DNA of 64,000 nucleotides from positions 2,766,001 to 2,830,000 of the forward strand of contig NZ_JAJOMX010000001.1 of the NCBI RefSeq assembly GCF_024699925.1, read 5' to 3'. Source of the DNA: Mesorhizobium sp. J428 (GTDB lineage: Bacteria; Pseudomonadota; Alphaproteobacteria; Rhizobiales; Rhizobiaceae). The translations under genes were made by a program, and so were the position numbers. A model generated the notes under the pieces. The model was given only the letters and a program-made list of their open reading frames with translations. It was not told the origin of the DNA and searched no databases. Shown piece after piece: positions 36,584-46,792 of the stretch (the first letter of the stretch is position 1; each line of letters starts with the position of its first letter).

Positions 36584-37630
36584 TCAGGCGGCCTGGCTGT
36601 CGCCGATCCGCTGGCGCACCAGTGGCGCGACCTTTGTGCCGTAGAGCTCGATCGCCTTCATCAGCCTGTCGTGTGGCACGAGGCCGATCGCCATCTGTAG
36701 CATGAAGCGATCGTTGCCGAAGATGCGGTGCATGGCCACGATCTTATTCGCCACCGTCTCGGGATCGCCAACGAACAGATTGCCGTCCGGGCCGCGCGCC
36801 TGATCGAAATGCGCCCTCGAGGTCGGCCCCCAGCCGCGCTCGCGCCCGATCCTGTTCATCACAGCTGCCTGCGCGGGGTAGAAGTCGTCCGCCGCCTGAT
36901 CCGACGTCTCCCCGACGAAGCCGTGCACATTGAGGCTTGTTGCCAGATGGGCCGGATCGTGTCCGGCCTTTCGCGCGGTTTGCCGGTAGAGGTTGAAGAA
37001 GGGCTGAAACCTCGCCGGCTCCCCGCCGATGATCGCAAGCGCCATCGGCAGGCCGAGCGTCGCCGCCCGCACAACCGATTGCGGTGTGCCGCCGACGGCG
37101 ATCCAGAGCGGCAGCTTCTCCTGCACGGGACGCGGGAACACGCCGAGGCCGTCGATCTGTGGCGTGTGTCGGCCGCCCGGCCAGGACACGCGCACTTCGT
37201 CGCGCAGCTTCGCCAGCAGCTCCAGCTTTTCGGAGAACAGCGTCTCGTAGTCGTTGAGGTCGTAGCCGAAGAGCGGGAAGCTCTCGATGAAGGAGCCGCG
37301 TCCGGCCATGATCTCGGCCCGGCCGCCGGAGATCAGGTCGAGTGTCGAATATTGCTGGAACACGCGCACTGGATCATCGGAGCTCAGAACGGTGACGGCG
37401 CTCGTCAGCCTGATCCGCCGCGTGCGCGAGGCGGCAGCGGCGAGGATCATCGCTGGCGCGGAGGCCACGTAGTCGGGGCGGTGATGTTCGCCGAGCCCGA
37501 AGACATCAAGTCCAACCTGATCGGCAAGCTCGATCTCCGCGATCAGTTCTCGCACGCGCTTCTCACCCGCGGCCCCCGTGCCGGCGTGGGCGGGATCGAC
37601 GTCGCCGAAGGTGTAAAGGCCGAGTTCCAT
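36584..37630 (-). CDS. LLM class flavin-dependent oxidoreductase (Atu2307/SP_0267-type)
   Basis: A 348-residue luciferase-like monooxygenase. It starts [11 protein letters not shown] and has [23 protein letters not shown] and [13 protein letters not shown], the signature of this subfamily. The substrate is unknown. The ATG at 37630 follows GAGGAG by 7 nt and gives the usual N-terminus; the open frame extends upstream without coding character. It is only distantly related to the LLM gene at 34755. Confidence 0.88.
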   Translation of the reverse strand: MELGLYTFGDVDPAHAGTGAAGEKRVRELIAEIELADQVGLDVFGLGEHHRPDYVASAPAMILAAAASRTRRIRLTSAVTVLSSDDPVRVFQQYSTLDLISGGRAEIMAGRGSFIESFPLFGYDLNDYETLFSEKLELLAKLRDEVRVSWPGGRHTPQIDGLGVFPRPVQEKLPLWIAVGGTPQSVVRAATLGLPMALAIIGGEPARFQPFFNLYRQTARKAGHDPAHLATSLNVHGFVGETSDQAADDFYPAQAAVMNRIGRERGWGPTSRAHFDQARGPDGNLFVGDPETVANKIVAMHRIFGNDRFMLQMAIGLVPHDRLMKAIELYGTKVAPLVRQRIGDSQAA

Positions 37631-37864
37631 ATGCCGCTCCTCAATCAGACTGTTCCGCAGATATGATTCGCGCGAGGGCGGCGCCAGTCTCCGTCCGGTG
37701 AACGCACCTTGCAGGGAAAGGCCCGCATAACGGTGCAGAAACGTCGCGCTGGCACAAAATCTGTCAAATCCGTTGTGCAGCGGGTTGAACTTCACGCGAT
37801 CCCGCGTATGTAAGCGGCGCACGCGTATGAGTATCGACGCAGACTGCAAGAGAGACTGACATCA

Positions 37865-38281
37865 GTGGCAATTTACAGGGAAAAGGACTTCACGGAGAGG
37901 CGTAATGCCGCCGTTGAAGCGAAGAAGGCGTTGCTTGAACGATTCAAGTCGCGTCCTTCGGAGGACGATCCGGAAGTGATCGCCCGCAAGCAGGAGCGCG
38001 AGGCCATTCTGGCCGCCCGCGCCATCCGCGAGAAAGAAAAAGAGAAGCTCCGTCAGGAGAAGCTCGCCCGCGAAGCGGCGGAACGCGCCGAACGCGAGCG
38101 CCTTGCGGAAATCGCCCGCAAGGAGGCCGAGGAGCGTGCGCGCATCGAGGCCGAGGCTCGCGAGGCCGAGGAAAAGGAGCGTCTGTCGCGCTACCTCGCC
38201 GAGGAAGCCGAGAAGAAGGCAAGGCGCGATGCGCGCTACGCCGCTCGGAAGTCTCGCGTCGGGACCCGCCGGACCGCCTGA
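37865..38281 (+). CDS. Highly charged coiled-coil protein (DUF6481-like)
   Basis: A 138-residue protein rich in Arg, Lys, Glu and Ala, predicted to be one long helix or coiled coil (about 45-125). The N-terminus (Y-R-E-K-D-F-T-E-R-R-N-A-A-V-E-A-K-K) resembles the DUF6481 family, whose function is unknown. There is no signal or membrane segment. The start is GTG at 37865. It is followed by a strong terminator, so it is probably monocistronic. Confidence 0.72.
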   Translation: MAIYREKDFTERRNAAVEAKKALLERFKSRPSEDDPEVIARKQEREAILAARAIREKEKEKLRQEKLAREAAERAERERLAEIARKEAEERARIEAEAREAEEKERLSRYLAEEAEKKARRDARYAARKSRVGTRRTA

Positions 38282-38325
38282 TCCAGGCCGGACAAGGTCC
38301 GGCCGGTAAGCCGTTCAGCCATCAT

Positions 38326-38356
38326 GGCGGACCCGAGGTGCTCGGGCCCGCCTTTT
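38326..38356 (+). terminator. Rho-independent terminator after the DUF6481-like gene
   Basis: GGCGGACCCGAG (38326-38337) pairs with CTCGGGCCCGCC (38341-38352) with one internal mismatch and a GTG loop, followed by TTTT. Confidence 0.85.
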
Positions 38357-38387
38357 GGCGTTTGCCCTGTAAGGCGGCGACCGGAAT

Positions 38388-38522
38388 CTACTTGTCCTTC
38401 TTCGGCTTGGTGATCCGCGCCGGCTCGACCTTGGCGAACGGCGCCGGCGCCGCGACCGGCTTCTTCGCGTCCTTCTTGGGTTTTCGAGCCTCCTTGCCGG
38501 GCCTCATCGCACCCTTTGCCAT
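38388..38522 (-). CDS. 44-residue Lys/Pro-rich basic protein of unknown function
   Basis: A short protein, M-A-K-G-A-M-R-P-G-K-E-A-R-K-P-K-K-D, rich in Lys, Pro and Ala, with no membrane segment. The ATG at 38522 is preceded by GGAGG, a strong sign that it is translated. I recognise similar short basic proteins in alphaproteobacteria but not a function. Nucleic-acid binding is possible from the charge alone. It is convergent with the DUF6481-like gene. Confidence 0.6.
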   Translation of the reverse strand: MAKGAMRPGKEARKPKKDAKKPVAAPAPFAKVEPARITKPKKDK

Positions 38523-38604
38523 GTCATCCTCCTTCGGGGCGTTCGACTGAGCGCATCTGAATGGAAAAGCACAGCGCAATCAAGCGCGAACGCTGGGCCG
38601 CAGC

Positions 38605-39855
38605 CTATTCGTCGCCGTCGACGACACGAAGCCGCAGTTGTCCGGTGCGCGTGCCCACCGAGGGCTCCGCCGCAGGGGACGAATCCGCACTGTCCGGAGC
38701 CTGGCCGAACTCCAGCGCCTCGATCTTCTGGCCGCGCTTCGCGAGCTTGTCGGCCGAGGTAACGATCTGGTCGATGTCCTTCGCCGTCAGTGCGAAATGC
38801 CCCTGCAGCTTGCGCACGCGGTCGTCGAGGCGCGACAGGTCCTCCATCAGCCGCACCACCTCGCCTTGGATCAGGTGCGCCTGCTCGCGCATGCGGGCGT
38901 CCTTCAGCACCGACTGGATCACCTGGATCGACAGCATCAGCAGCGAGGGCGAGACGATGACGATGCGGGCACGGTGCGCGCGCTGGACCAGCGCCTCGAA
39001 GTTCTCGTGGATCTCGGCGAAGATGGACTCAGAGGGCACGAACATGAACGCCGTGTCCTGCGTCTCGCCGGTCAGCAGGTATTTCTCCGAGATCGCCTTG
39101 ATATGCACCTCGACGTCGCGCCGGAATGCCTGCGCGGCGGCCTTGGCAGTTTCCGGCGAACCCTCCGCCGCCTCGGCGGCGCGGATCGCGTTCCAGGCCT
39201 CCAGCGGGAACTTGGCGTCGATCACCAGCGGCGGCGTGCCGTTCGGCATCCTGATGATGCAGTCGGGGCGGCTGCCGTTCGACAGCGTCGCCTGGAACTC
39301 ATAGGCGCCGTGCGGCAGACCGTCCGCCACGATCGCCTCCATGCGCGACTGGCCGAACGCACCGCGCGTCTGCTTGTTCGACAGGATCGCCTGCAGCTGG
39401 ACGACCTGTCCGGCGAGCGACTGGATGTTGCCTTGCGCCGTGTCGATCACCGCCAGCCGCTCCTGCAGCTTTGCCAGGCTTTCATGCGTCGAACGGGTCT
39501 GTTCGGTCATGGTCTGGCCGATCCTCCCCGTCATGGCGTCGAGGCGCTGGCCGAGCGACTGGTTGAGCTCGGCCTGGCGCGCGCTCAGCGCCTCGTTCAT
39601 CTGGCCCATCCGGCCCTGCATCTCGAGTTGCTGGCGGGCGATCTCGGCCATCCGCATCTCCGCTTCGCGGGCAAGCTGCGCCGCTTCGGCGGCCGCCGCC
39701 GCCCGTGCCGCGCCGGAGCGCCACAACGCCACGCCGAGAAGCACGACGAGCAGCAGCGCGACGACAGCCGCCGCTGCCAGCGCCTGGCCGAGCGTCACGA
39801 TCGATGCGCCAAGCTGCATCACGGGCTGTTCAAACAGGGTGGAGAGGTCGTTCAT
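38605..39855 (-). CDS. rmuC: DNA recombination protein RmuC
   Basis: A 416-residue protein with an N-terminal hydrophobic helix (about 17-46), a long coiled coil (about 50-145) and the RmuC nuclease-like domain (about 160-370) with M-P-N-G-T-P-P-L-V-I-D-A-K-F-P-L-E and T-A-F-M-F-V-P-S-E. In E. coli, RmuC limits inversions at short inverted repeats. The length is at the short end for the family. It is divergent from def. Confidence 0.92.
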   Translation of the reverse strand: MNDLSTLFEQPVMQLGASIVTLGQALAAAAVVALLLVVLLGVALWRSGAARAAAAAEAAQLAREAEMRMAEIARQQLEMQGRMGQMNEALSARQAELNQSLGQRLDAMTGRIGQTMTEQTRSTHESLAKLQERLAVIDTAQGNIQSLAGQVVQLQAILSNKQTRGAFGQSRMEAIVADGLPHGAYEFQATLSNGSRPDCIIRMPNGTPPLVIDAKFPLEAWNAIRAAEAAEGSPETAKAAAQAFRRDVEVHIKAISEKYLLTGETQDTAFMFVPSESIFAEIHENFEALVQRAHRARIVIVSPSLLMLSIQVIQSVLKDARMREQAHLIQGEVVRLMEDLSRLDDRVRKLQGHFALTAKDIDQIVTSADKLAKRGQKIEALEFGQAPDSADSSPAAEPSVGTRTGQLRLRVVDGDE

Positions 39856-39955
39856 GCAACAAGTCTATGCGATTCGGCGGACCGCGTCAGATCAAAACGT
39901 GAACGGAGATCTTGCCGATGTTGACGCTGCCGGGCCGAGGTCTTAGGTGAGCCGA

Positions 39956-40465
39956 ATGTCCGTCAAGCCTCTAATCATCCTTCCCGATCCGTTGCTGCGC
40001 CAGGTTTCCAAGCCCGTGGAGCGTGTCGACGCGCCGCTTCTGAAGTTTGCCGGCGACATGCTGGACACGATGTACGACGCCCCCGGCATCGGCCTTGCCG
40101 CGATCCAGGTGGGCGAACCACTGCGGCTGGTGGTCATCGACCTCGCCAAGGAAGGCGAGGCACCTGCCCCGCAGATCTTCATCAATCCCGAGATCGTGGC
40201 GTCTGGCGACGACAGCAATATCCACGAGGAAGGCTGCCTCTCGATCCCCGACTACTATGCCGAGGTCGAGCGCCCGGCGAGCGTGACCGTCCGCTATCTC
40301 GACAAGGATGGCAAACAGCAGGAACTGGCCGCGGACGGCCTGTTGGCGACCTGCCTGCAGCACGAGATTGACCATCTGAACGGTGTGCTGTTCATCGACC
40401 ATATCTCGAAGCTGAAGCGCGACATGGTGATGCGCAAGTTCAGGAAGCTGGCCCGCACCGCCTGA
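39956..40465 (+). CDS. def: Peptide deformylase
   Basis: A 169-residue metalloenzyme that removes the formyl group from new proteins. All three motifs are present: [18 protein letters not shown] (metal-binding Cys) and Q-H-E-I-D-H-L-N-G (His136, Glu137, His140). The ATG at 39956 follows AGGTGA by about 5 nt; a GTG at 39947 is in frame but less likely. No fmt gene follows, unlike in many genomes. Confidence 0.95.
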   Translation: MSVKPLIILPDPLLRQVSKPVERVDAPLLKFAGDMLDTMYDAPGIGLAAIQVGEPLRLVVIDLAKEGEAPAPQIFINPEIVASGDDSNIHEEGCLSIPDYYAEVERPASVTVRYLDKDGKQQELAADGLLATCLQHEIDHLNGVLFIDHISKLKRDMVMRKFRKLARTA

Positions 40466-40611
40466 GCGAAGCGGCGCCCGGACTCCTGACCGGATAGCCC
40501 GGGCCCGGCCGCCGGAGAGAACGCCAACCCGCCCAGGCGGCCGATACCGAAGCTACGTCGCTCTGCTCTACAAGGTTTCAACTTCGAAGCCGAAGCTTGG
40601 TTTAGTCCCAT

Positions 40612-40635
40612 AAAAAAGCCCGCCGAAGCGGGCTT
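40612..40635 (-). terminator. Rho-independent terminator after yidC
   Basis: AAGCCCGC (40616-40623) pairs with GCGGGCTT (40628-40635) around a CGAA loop, with an A-run at 40612-40617 that reads as a U-run on the minus strand. It ends the rpmH-rnpA-yidC transcript. Confidence 0.88.
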
Positions 40636-40658
40636 CTTATGAGGCTCTGCGCTTGTCG

Positions 40659-42476
40659 CTATTCCGCCGGCGTGGGCTTCTTCTTGAACATGCCGATGAG
40701 ATTGTCCCAGAGCTCGATCTTGGCGCCTTGACGCTTCATGATCACGCCCTGCTGGACGATCGACAGGAAGTTGTTCCACGCCCAGTAGATGACGAGGCCA
40801 GCCGGGAACGAGGCCAGCATGAAGGTGAAGATGACCGGCATCCAGGTGAAGATCATCGCCTGGGTCGGGTCCGGCGGCGTCGGGTTCATGCGCATCTGCA
40901 GGAACATCGTGATGCCCATGATGATCGGCCATACGCCGATCAGCAGGAAGGCGGGAACCGCGAAGGGCAGCAGGCCGAACAGGTTGAAGATCGAGGTCGG
41001 ATCGGGCGCCGCGAGGTCCTGGATCCAGCCGAAGAACGGCGCATGCCGCATTTCGATCGTCACATACAGCACCTTGTAGAGCGCGAAGAACACGGGAATC
41101 TGGATCAGGATCGGCCAGCAGCCGGCCAGCGGATTGATCTTCTCCGTCTTGTAGAGCTCCATCATCGCCTGCTGCTGCTTCATCTTGTCGTCCGCGTATT
41201 TCTCGCGGATTTCCAGCATCTTCGGCTGCACTTTCTTCATGTTCGCCATCGAGGCGTAGCTCTTGTTGGCGAGCGGGAAGAACACCGCCTTGACGATGAC
41301 CGTGGTGGCGAGGATCGCCAGGCCGAAATTGCCGAGCAGCTTGTAGAGGTGGTCGATCAGCCAGAACATCGGCTTGGTGATGAAATAGAACCAGCCCCAG
41401 TCGATCATCAGGTCGAACTGCCGGATCTGCCGGTCGGTCTCATAGGCCTGGATCTTGTTCACTTCCTTGGCGCCGGCAAAGACGAGGGTCTCAACATTGG
41501 CGGAGGCACCCGGCGCGAGCTGGATCGGGTCGGTCAGGTAGTCGGCCTGGAAGCGGGCCCGGCCGTCGTCGAACCAGGAGAAGTTGGGCTGGAAGGGCTG
41601 GGCGCCCGACGGGACCAGCGCGACAGCCCAGTATTTGTCGGTGATGCCGAGCCAGCCATCAGTCGACTTGCCGGGGGTGACGCGCTTGTCTTCTTCCAGG
41701 GTGGAATAGCTGATCTCCTGGAGGCCTTCCTCACCGGTCACGCCGATCAGGCCCTCATGGATGACGTAGACGCTCGGATGCGCTGGCTTGTCGAAGCGCG
41801 TGACGCGGCCGTAGTTCTGGAGCGACACGGCCGCCGCGCCGGAGTTCTCCACCTTGTCGCTGACCGTGAACATGTAGTTCGCGTCCACCGCGATGGTGCG
41901 CGTGAAGGTTATGCCCTTGTCGTTGGTGTAGGTCAGGGTGACCGGGGTCGACGGAGTGAGCGTCGCGCCGGCCGGGGCGGTCCACACCGTATCGGGGCCT
42001 GGCATCGCGCCGGCGTCGGCGCCGGCCACATAACCGATCTCGGCATACTGGCCGTTGGGCAGGGAGGCGGGATTGAGCAGGTCGATGTTGGGCGAGCTCT
42101 TGTCGACCTCGGTGTGGTAGGCCTTGAGCTTCAGGTCGTCGATGCGCGCGCCGGCGAGGTTGATCGAACCGGCCAGCGCCGGCGTGTCGATCGCCACGCG
42201 GCTGCCGGCGGCGACGGTCGCTTCACGGCTGGCCCCGACTGGCGCGGAGGCCTGGCCGGGCACCGTCGTCTGGGGTGTTACGGGCATTCCGGCTCCCGCG
42301 GGCTGGCCGGGCTGTTCTGTGGTCGGCGAGTTCTGCGCGGCGATCCGTTCCTGCTCGATCCGGGCGGCCTCGCGCTGCGCCTCGATGCGGGGCTGCATGA
42401 AGAACACCTGCCAGACGGTCAGGATGATGACCGAAAGGATGATCGTGATGAGCAGGTTGCGGTTGTTGTCGGTCAT
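40659..42476 (-). CDS. yidC: Membrane protein insertase YidC
   Basis: A 605-residue inner-membrane insertase. It has an N-terminal anchor (about 5-25), a large periplasmic domain (about 60-350) as in Gram-negative YidC, and five C-terminal helices with [12 protein letters not shown] and [15 protein letters not shown]. The ATG overlaps the rnpA stop (ATGA). The order rpmH-rnpA-yidC is highly conserved, but the usual downstream GTPase gene (engB) is absent: a terminator follows. Confidence 0.96.
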   Translation of the reverse strand: MTDNNRNLLITIILSVIILTVWQVFFMQPRIEAQREAARIEQERIAAQNSPTTEQPGQPAGAGMPVTPQTTVPGQASAPVGASREATVAAGSRVAIDTPALAGSINLAGARIDDLKLKAYHTEVDKSSPNIDLLNPASLPNGQYAEIGYVAGADAGAMPGPDTVWTAPAGATLTPSTPVTLTYTNDKGITFTRTIAVDANYMFTVSDKVENSGAAAVSLQNYGRVTRFDKPAHPSVYVIHEGLIGVTGEEGLQEISYSTLEEDKRVTPGKSTDGWLGITDKYWAVALVPSGAQPFQPNFSWFDDGRARFQADYLTDPIQLAPGASANVETLVFAGAKEVNKIQAYETDRQIRQFDLMIDWGWFYFITKPMFWLIDHLYKLLGNFGLAILATTVIVKAVFFPLANKSYASMANMKKVQPKMLEIREKYADDKMKQQQAMMELYKTEKINPLAGCWPILIQIPVFFALYKVLYVTIEMRHAPFFGWIQDLAAPDPTSIFNLFGLLPFAVPAFLLIGVWPIIMGITMFLQMRMNPTPPDPTQAMIFTWMPVIFTFMLASFPAGLVIYWAWNNFLSIVQQGVIMKRQGAKIELWDNLIGMFKKKPTPAE

Positions 42477-42811
42477 CGGTCGGTTCCGCGGATGCGCCGG
42501 GCAAGCTCGGCCTTCAGTGTGCTGAACGGCGCGGTGAGCACGTCGCGCCGCGCGACGATCACATAGTCGCTCCCTGCCGCCATGTCATCAGCGGCATGGA
42601 CGCGCATGGCTTCCTTGAGCCGACGCCGGATACGGTTTCGGACAGCTGCGTTGCCGACCTTCTTCGTGACGGTGACGCCGAAACGCGGCACGCCTTCGTC
42701 GCCGCGACGCAGCGCTTCCACGAGGAAAAGCCGCCCGCGGCGCTTCTCGCCCGCACGGACGGCCAGGAACTCAGCGCGTTTGCGCAGCCGCTCGGGAGGC
42801 CGGTTATTCAC
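42473..42811 (-). CDS. rnpA: Ribonuclease P protein component
   Basis: A 112-residue basic protein. Signature: [10 protein letters not shown] near the start, [21 protein letters not shown] (the RNR motif) and D-Y-V-I-V-A-R. It is the protein cofactor of RNase P for tRNA 5' maturation. The GTG at 42811, 16 nt after rpmH, was chosen to give the family length; the open frame continues upstream through rpmH in another frame. Its stop overlaps yidC. Confidence 0.92.
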   Translation of the reverse strand: MNNRPPERLRKRAEFLAVRAGEKRRGRLFLVEALRRGDEGVPRFGVTVTKKVGNAAVRNRIRRRLKEAMRVHAADDMAAGSDYVIVARRDVLTAPFSTLKAELARRIRGTDR

Positions 42812-42827
42812 CGGCGCTGGCCCCGGA

Positions 42828-42962
42828 TCAGGCCGACAGCCGCTTGCGGCCGCGGTTGCGACGGGCTGCGACGACGGCGCGGCCGCCCTTGGTGGCCATG
42901 CGGGCACGGAATCCGTGCCGGCGCTTGCGGACGAGCTTGGAGGGTTGATAGGTGCGCTTCAT
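42828..42962 (-). CDS. rpmH: 50S ribosomal protein L34
   Basis: A 44-residue basic protein, [18 protein letters not shown], then R-M-A-T-K-G-G-R and a final K-R-L-S-A. This is the full L34 sequence. It is the first gene of the rpmH-rnpA-yidC operon, with a promoter about 120 bp upstream. Confidence 0.97.
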   Translation of the reverse strand: MKRTYQPSKLVRKRRHGFRARMATKGGRAVVAARRNRGRKRLSA

Positions 42963-43081
42963 TTATTTGATACCGCGGCGTGCGGCCCTTCTTGGATCTG
43001 TCTTTTCAACAGGAGCGTTTGCCGGGCTGACACTGGGCGCAACAACAATTGCGCCGGACGGTCGGCCCGAGCGTGCGCGCG

Positions 43082-43110
43082 CTTTTAGTAAAGACAGGCT
43101 GCCGAGTCAA
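43082..43110 (-). promoter_or_regulatory. Predicted rpmH promoter
   Basis: Minus strand: -35 TTGACT (43110-43105), a 17-bp spacer and -10 TAAAAG (43087-43082). The -35 is near consensus and the spacing is ideal. It would give a leader of about 115 nt before rpmH. Confidence 0.6.
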
Positions 43111-43195
43111 TCTGTGCGAGGGCGAGAGCCGGTTTGGCAGCGCTCCGGCCGCCTGATACACCGTGCGCACCGATTCGCGGGGACGAAGGGAACGG

Positions 43196-44779
43196 ATGGA
43201 GCGGCTGGCCGGCAAGGTCATTCTGCTGTGGGGATGGCGCCGCGCGCTCCTGGCATTCGCAGCCGGCGCGCTGGCGACGCTGTCGCAGGCACCGTTCGAT
43301 TTCTTCGCCGTCTGCCTCGTGTCCTTTCCGGTTCTCGTCTGGCTGATCGACGGGGCGGTGACGGAGGGCCGTGTCGGTCTTCTGGGCCGCCTCAAGCCGG
43401 CATTTTCTGTCGGCTGGTGGTTCGGCTTCGGCTATTTCCTCGCCGGCCTGTGGTGGGTGGGCAACGCGCTTCTGGTCGAGGCCGAGAGCTTCGCCTGGGC
43501 GCTTCCGCTTGCGATCCTTGTCCTGCCGGCCGGGCTGGCAATCTTCTATGGCCTCGCCGCATCGCTGGCGCGGCTGTTCTGGTCTGACGGGCTCGGCCGC
43601 ATCTTTGCGCTCGCCTTCGGCTTCGGCATCGCGGAATGGCTGCGCGCAGTCGTCTTCACCGGTTTCCCATGGAACGCGATCGGCTATGCGGCGATGCCGG
43701 ATACGGTGCTCATGCAATCGTCGTCGGTCGTCGGGCTCTACGGCATGAATGCGCTGGCGGTCTTCGTCTTCGCCATGCCGGCGCTCTTCGCCTCGAAGCG
43801 GCACCTGCGCGCGGGTGCGGTCCTCGCTCTCGCGCTGGTGATCGTCCATGTCGGCTTCGGGCTGCTTCGCCCGCCTCCGGTCGCCGACGGCAGGAAGATT
43901 TCGCTGCGCATCGTCCAGCCGTCCATCGACCAGTCCGAGAAATGGGACACCTCGGTTCGCGACCGGATCTTCAAGACCTATCTCGACATGACCACGGCGC
44001 CGCCTGCCGACGGACAGAAGCGCCCCGATCTGATCGTCTGGCCCGAGACCGCGGTCCCGTTCCTCTTCACCGATCGCCCCGACGCGCTTGCAGCGCTCGG
44101 TGCCGCGCTGGAAGACGGCCAGATCCTCCTCGCGGGTGCGGTCCGCTCCGAGGGCGGCGCGGGCGGCAACGGTGAGACGCGCTACTACAATTCGATCGTC
44201 GCGATCGACAGCCGGGGCGAGATCGTGGGCGCGTTCGACAAGGTGCATCTCGTGCCCTTCGGCGAGTATCTGCCCTTCGAGGACATTCTGACGCGCCTCG
44301 GGATGAAGAAGATCGTCGCGACGCCGGTGAGCTTCTCGCAAGGGCTGGCGCGGTCGCTGCTCGATCTGCCTGGCGGACTGCGCGCGCTGCCGTTGATCTG
44401 TTACGAGGCGATATTCCCGGGCGAGGTCGCTCATTCGACTCCGGGCGCCGACATCATTCTCAATGTCACCAACGACGCCTGGTTCGGCGACACGCCCGGA
44501 CCGTATCAGCATTTCCGCCAGGCGCGGCTGCGCGCGGTGGAGCAGGGACTGCCCCTTCTGCGCGCAGCCAACAACGGCATCTCGGCGGTCGTAGCGGCCG
44601 ACGGCCGGGTCGTCGACGGCTATGCGCTGAACGGCATAGGCAATCTCGACGCTGAATTGGAGATCGCCAGGCGCCCGCCGCCGCTGGGTTCGCCGAATGT
44701 TAACGGTCTGCTAATTGTTGCCTTTTTTGCAATCTCCGCGTGTGTTATGTATTTTGTCGGGAGGGTGCGCTCGAATTGA
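43196..44779 (+). CDS. lnt: Apolipoprotein N-acyltransferase
   Basis: A 527-residue inner-membrane enzyme that adds the third acyl chain to lipoproteins. About six N-terminal helices (10-220) precede a nitrilase-type domain with the catalytic triad Glu284 (W-P-E-T-A), Lys349 ([11 protein letters not shown]) and Cys402 (L-I-C-Y-E). The ATG at 43196 was preferred to an in-frame ATG 33 bp earlier. It is upstream of the praR-type regulator, metK and trmB in the conserved rhizobial order. Confidence 0.95.
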   Translation: MERLAGKVILLWGWRRALLAFAAGALATLSQAPFDFFAVCLVSFPVLVWLIDGAVTEGRVGLLGRLKPAFSVGWWFGFGYFLAGLWWVGNALLVEAESFAWALPLAILVLPAGLAIFYGLAASLARLFWSDGLGRIFALAFGFGIAEWLRAVVFTGFPWNAIGYAAMPDTVLMQSSSVVGLYGMNALAVFVFAMPALFASKRHLRAGAVLALALVIVHVGFGLLRPPPVADGRKISLRIVQPSIDQSEKWDTSVRDRIFKTYLDMTTAPPADGQKRPDLIVWPETAVPFLFTDRPDALAALGAALEDGQILLAGAVRSEGGAGGNGETRYYNSIVAIDSRGEIVGAFDKVHLVPFGEYLPFEDILTRLGMKKIVATPVSFSQGLARSLLDLPGGLRALPLICYEAIFPGEVAHSTPGADIILNVTNDAWFGDTPGPYQHFRQARLRAVEQGLPLLRAANNGISAVVAADGRVVDGYALNGIGNLDAELEIARRPPPLGSPNVNGLLIVAFFAISACVMYFVGRVRSN

Positions 44780-44825
44780 CAAGTGTTGAAGGGCGTCAGC
44801 ATAGTAGTCCGCCAGTCGTGGATTG

Positions 44826-44867
44826 GCTCTTTCGGCCGTGAATATTGGGGCCTTGTGCCGAAAGAGC
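44826..44867 (+). promoter_or_regulatory. 11-bp inverted repeat in the leader of the PraR-type gene
   Basis: GCTCTTTCGGC (44826-44836) and GCCGAAAGAGC (44857-44867) are perfect complements with a 20-nt spacer. It lies between lnt and the regulator, 54 nt before the ATG, and is followed by a run of eight A (44880-44887). It may be an RNA hairpin or an operator. It lacks a terminator T-run. Confidence 0.5.
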
Positions 44868-44920
44868 AGGGAGACTGGCAAAAAAAACTCCATACGGCCG
44901 TGCAAAGCGGCGAGGAAAAA

Positions 44921-45334
44921 ATGGTAGAAAACAAGAAGAAACCAAACCCGATCGATATACACGTCGGTAGCAGGATCCGGCTGCGCCGGAACATGCTCGG
45001 AATGAGCCAGGAGAAGCTTGGCGAAAGCCTCGGCATAACCTTTCAGCAGATTCAGAAATATGAGAAGGGCACGAATCGTGTCGGCGCGAGCCGCCTCCAG
45101 GCGATCGCATCGATTCTCGGCGTGCCGGTCTCGTTCTTCTTCGAGGATGCGCCGGGGCAGGAAGGGGGTGGGCCTGCCGGCTTTGCCGAGGATTCGTCCA
45201 CCAGCTATGTTGTGGACTTCCTGAACAGCGCCGAAGGCATCCAGCTCAACCGGGCGTTCGTGAAGATCACGGACGTCAAGGTGCGTCGCAAGGTGATCGA
45301 CCTAGTGAAGGCGCTTGCTTCCGACGAAGACTGA
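44921..45334 (+). CDS. XRE-type HTH transcriptional regulator (PraR/PhrR-like)
   Basis: A 137-residue DNA-binding protein. The helix-turn-helix (about 15-70) contains I-R-L-R-R-N-M-L-G-M-S-Q-E-K-L-G and I-T-F-Q-Q-I-Q-K-Y-E-K-G-T-N-R-V-G-A-S-R-L, and the C-terminal part is F-F-E-D-A followed by a variable linker and R-R-K-V-I-D-L-V-K-A-L-A. This is the PraR/PhrR type next to metK in rhizobia, linked in that group to quorum sensing and biofilm control. Its presence there is established; a role here is inferred. Confidence 0.88.
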   Translation: MVENKKKPNPIDIHVGSRIRLRRNMLGMSQEKLGESLGITFQQIQKYEKGTNRVGASRLQAIASILGVPVSFFFEDAPGQEGGGPAGFAEDSSTSYVVDFLNSAEGIQLNRAFVKITDVKVRRKVIDLVKALASDED

Positions 45335-45456
45335 GTGCTGCGGGAACAAGACCCGATCTTGGCGGGCCATCAGGCCGGCAAGGGCGTGGAACAATCGAAG
45401 GTGCGAGAGCGGTGCGCTGTCGCGCCCGTCTTGACGCGCGCCTGCCGCTTTTCTAA

Positions 45457-45485
45457 CAGGATCGCCGATCGGGCTGGCGATCCTG
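45457..45485 (+). promoter_or_regulatory. Strong hairpin in the metK leader
   Basis: CAGGATCGCC (45457-45466) and GGCGATCCTG (45476-45485) form a perfect 10-bp stem with a 9-nt loop, 28 nt before the metK GTG. A TTTTCTAA stretch precedes it and no T-run follows, so it is not a standard terminator. SAM-responsive riboswitches can precede SAM synthetase genes, but I do not recognise a known class here. Confidence 0.45.
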
Positions 45486-45513
45486 CCGTGCCTGCTTTCC
45501 AGAGGGGACACCC

Positions 45514-46785
45514 GTGGCGCGCCTGAATTATCTCTTCACAAGCGAATCCGTTTCCGAAGGCCATCCCGACAAGGTCTGCGACCGCATCTCGGACGAGATC
45601 GTGGATCTGGTCTACCGCGAAGCGAAAAAGTCCGGAATGAACCCGTGGGACGTTCGCGTCGCCTGCGAAACGCTGGCAACGACCAATCGTGTCGTGATCG
45701 CGGGGGAAGTCCGCGTGCCCAATTCGCTGCTGAAGAAGAACAAGGACGGCTCGATCATGCACGATGCCGCCGATTTCCCGGTCATCAACCCGGCGAAATT
45801 CAAGTCCGTCGCGCGCAAGGCGATCCGCGACATCGGTTATGAACAGAGCGGCTTCCACTGGAAGACGGCCAAGATCGATGTGCTGCTGCACGGCCAGTCT
45901 GCCGACATTGCGCAGGGCGTCGACAACGCTGCCGACAAGCAGGGTGAGGAAGGGGCCGGCGACCAGGGCATCATGTTCGGTTATGCCTGCAACGAGACGC
46001 CCGACCTGATGCCGGCGCCGATCTACTACAGCCACAAGATCCTCGAGCTGCTAGCGGCCGCCCGCCACAAGGGCGAGGGCGATGCCGGCAAGCTCGGCCC
46101 CGACGCCAAGAGCCAGGTGACCGTCCGTTACGAGAACGGCAAGGCCGCCGAGGTGACCTCGATCGTGCTGTCGACCCAGCATCTCGATGACAAGTGGGAT
46201 TCGAAGAAGGTCCGCAAGGTCGTCGAACCCTACATCCGCCAGGCGCTGGGCGATTTGAAGATCGCCGACGACTGCAACTGGTACATCAATCCTACCGGCA
46301 AGTTCGTGATCGGCGGCCCGGACGGCGACGCCGGCCTCACCGGCCGCAAGATCATCGTCGACACCTATGGCGGTGCGGCCCCGCACGGCGGCGGCGCTTT
46401 CTCGGGTAAGGACACGACCAAGGTCGACCGCTCGGCTGCCTATGCAGCCCGCTACCTCGCGAAGAACGTCGTGGCCGCCAAGCTTGCCGACCGCTGCACG
46501 ATCCAGCTCTCCTACGCGATCGGCGTGGCGCAGCCGCTGTCGATCTATGTCGACCTGCACGGCACGGCGAAGCCGGGCGTCGACGAGGACAAGGTCGAGG
46601 CCGCGATCCGCAAGGTGATGGACCTGTCGCCCACCGGCATCCGCAAGCATCTCGACCTCAACAAGCCGATCTATGCCAAGACCTCGTCCTACGGCCATTT
46701 CGGCCGCAAGGCCGGTCGCGACGGCTCCTTCTCCTGGGAGAAGACCGATCTGGTGAAGGGGCTCAAGGAAGCCATCGCGGCCTGA
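45514..46785 (+). CDS. metK: S-adenosylmethionine synthetase
   Basis: A 423-residue enzyme making SAM from methionine and ATP. Key motifs: S-E-G-H-P-D-K near residue 16, [12 protein letters not shown], and the P-loop-like G-G-G-A-F-S-G-K-D. The alphaproteobacterial form is longer than the 384-residue E. coli enzyme, as here. The start is GTG at 45514, with AGAGGGG about 6 nt upstream. It is followed 7 nt later by trmB. Confidence 0.96.
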   Translation: MARLNYLFTSESVSEGHPDKVCDRISDEIVDLVYREAKKSGMNPWDVRVACETLATTNRVVIAGEVRVPNSLLKKNKDGSIMHDAADFPVINPAKFKSVARKAIRDIGYEQSGFHWKTAKIDVLLHGQSADIAQGVDNAADKQGEEGAGDQGIMFGYACNETPDLMPAPIYYSHKILELLAAARHKGEGDAGKLGPDAKSQVTVRYENGKAAEVTSIVLSTQHLDDKWDSKKVRKVVEPYIRQALGDLKIADDCNWYINPTGKFVIGGPDGDAGLTGRKIIVDTYGGAAPHGGGAFSGKDTTKVDRSAAYAARYLAKNVVAAKLADRCTIQLSYAIGVAQPLSIYVDLHGTAKPGVDEDKVEAAIRKVMDLSPTGIRKHLDLNKPIYAKTSSYGHFGRKAGRDGSFSWEKTDLVKGLKEAIAA

Positions 46786-46792
46786 TCGAGCC

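Noticed and set aside
40612-40640. Terminator for def on the plus strand
   Set aside because: The stem is usable, but the plus-strand tail is TTCTTAT with few consecutive T and it is 150 nt from def; it fits yidC on the minus strand better.
43085-44512. Minus-strand open frame of about 475 codons opposite lnt
   Set aside because: Arg/Glu/Asp-rich shadow of lnt with no ribosome binding site or domain.
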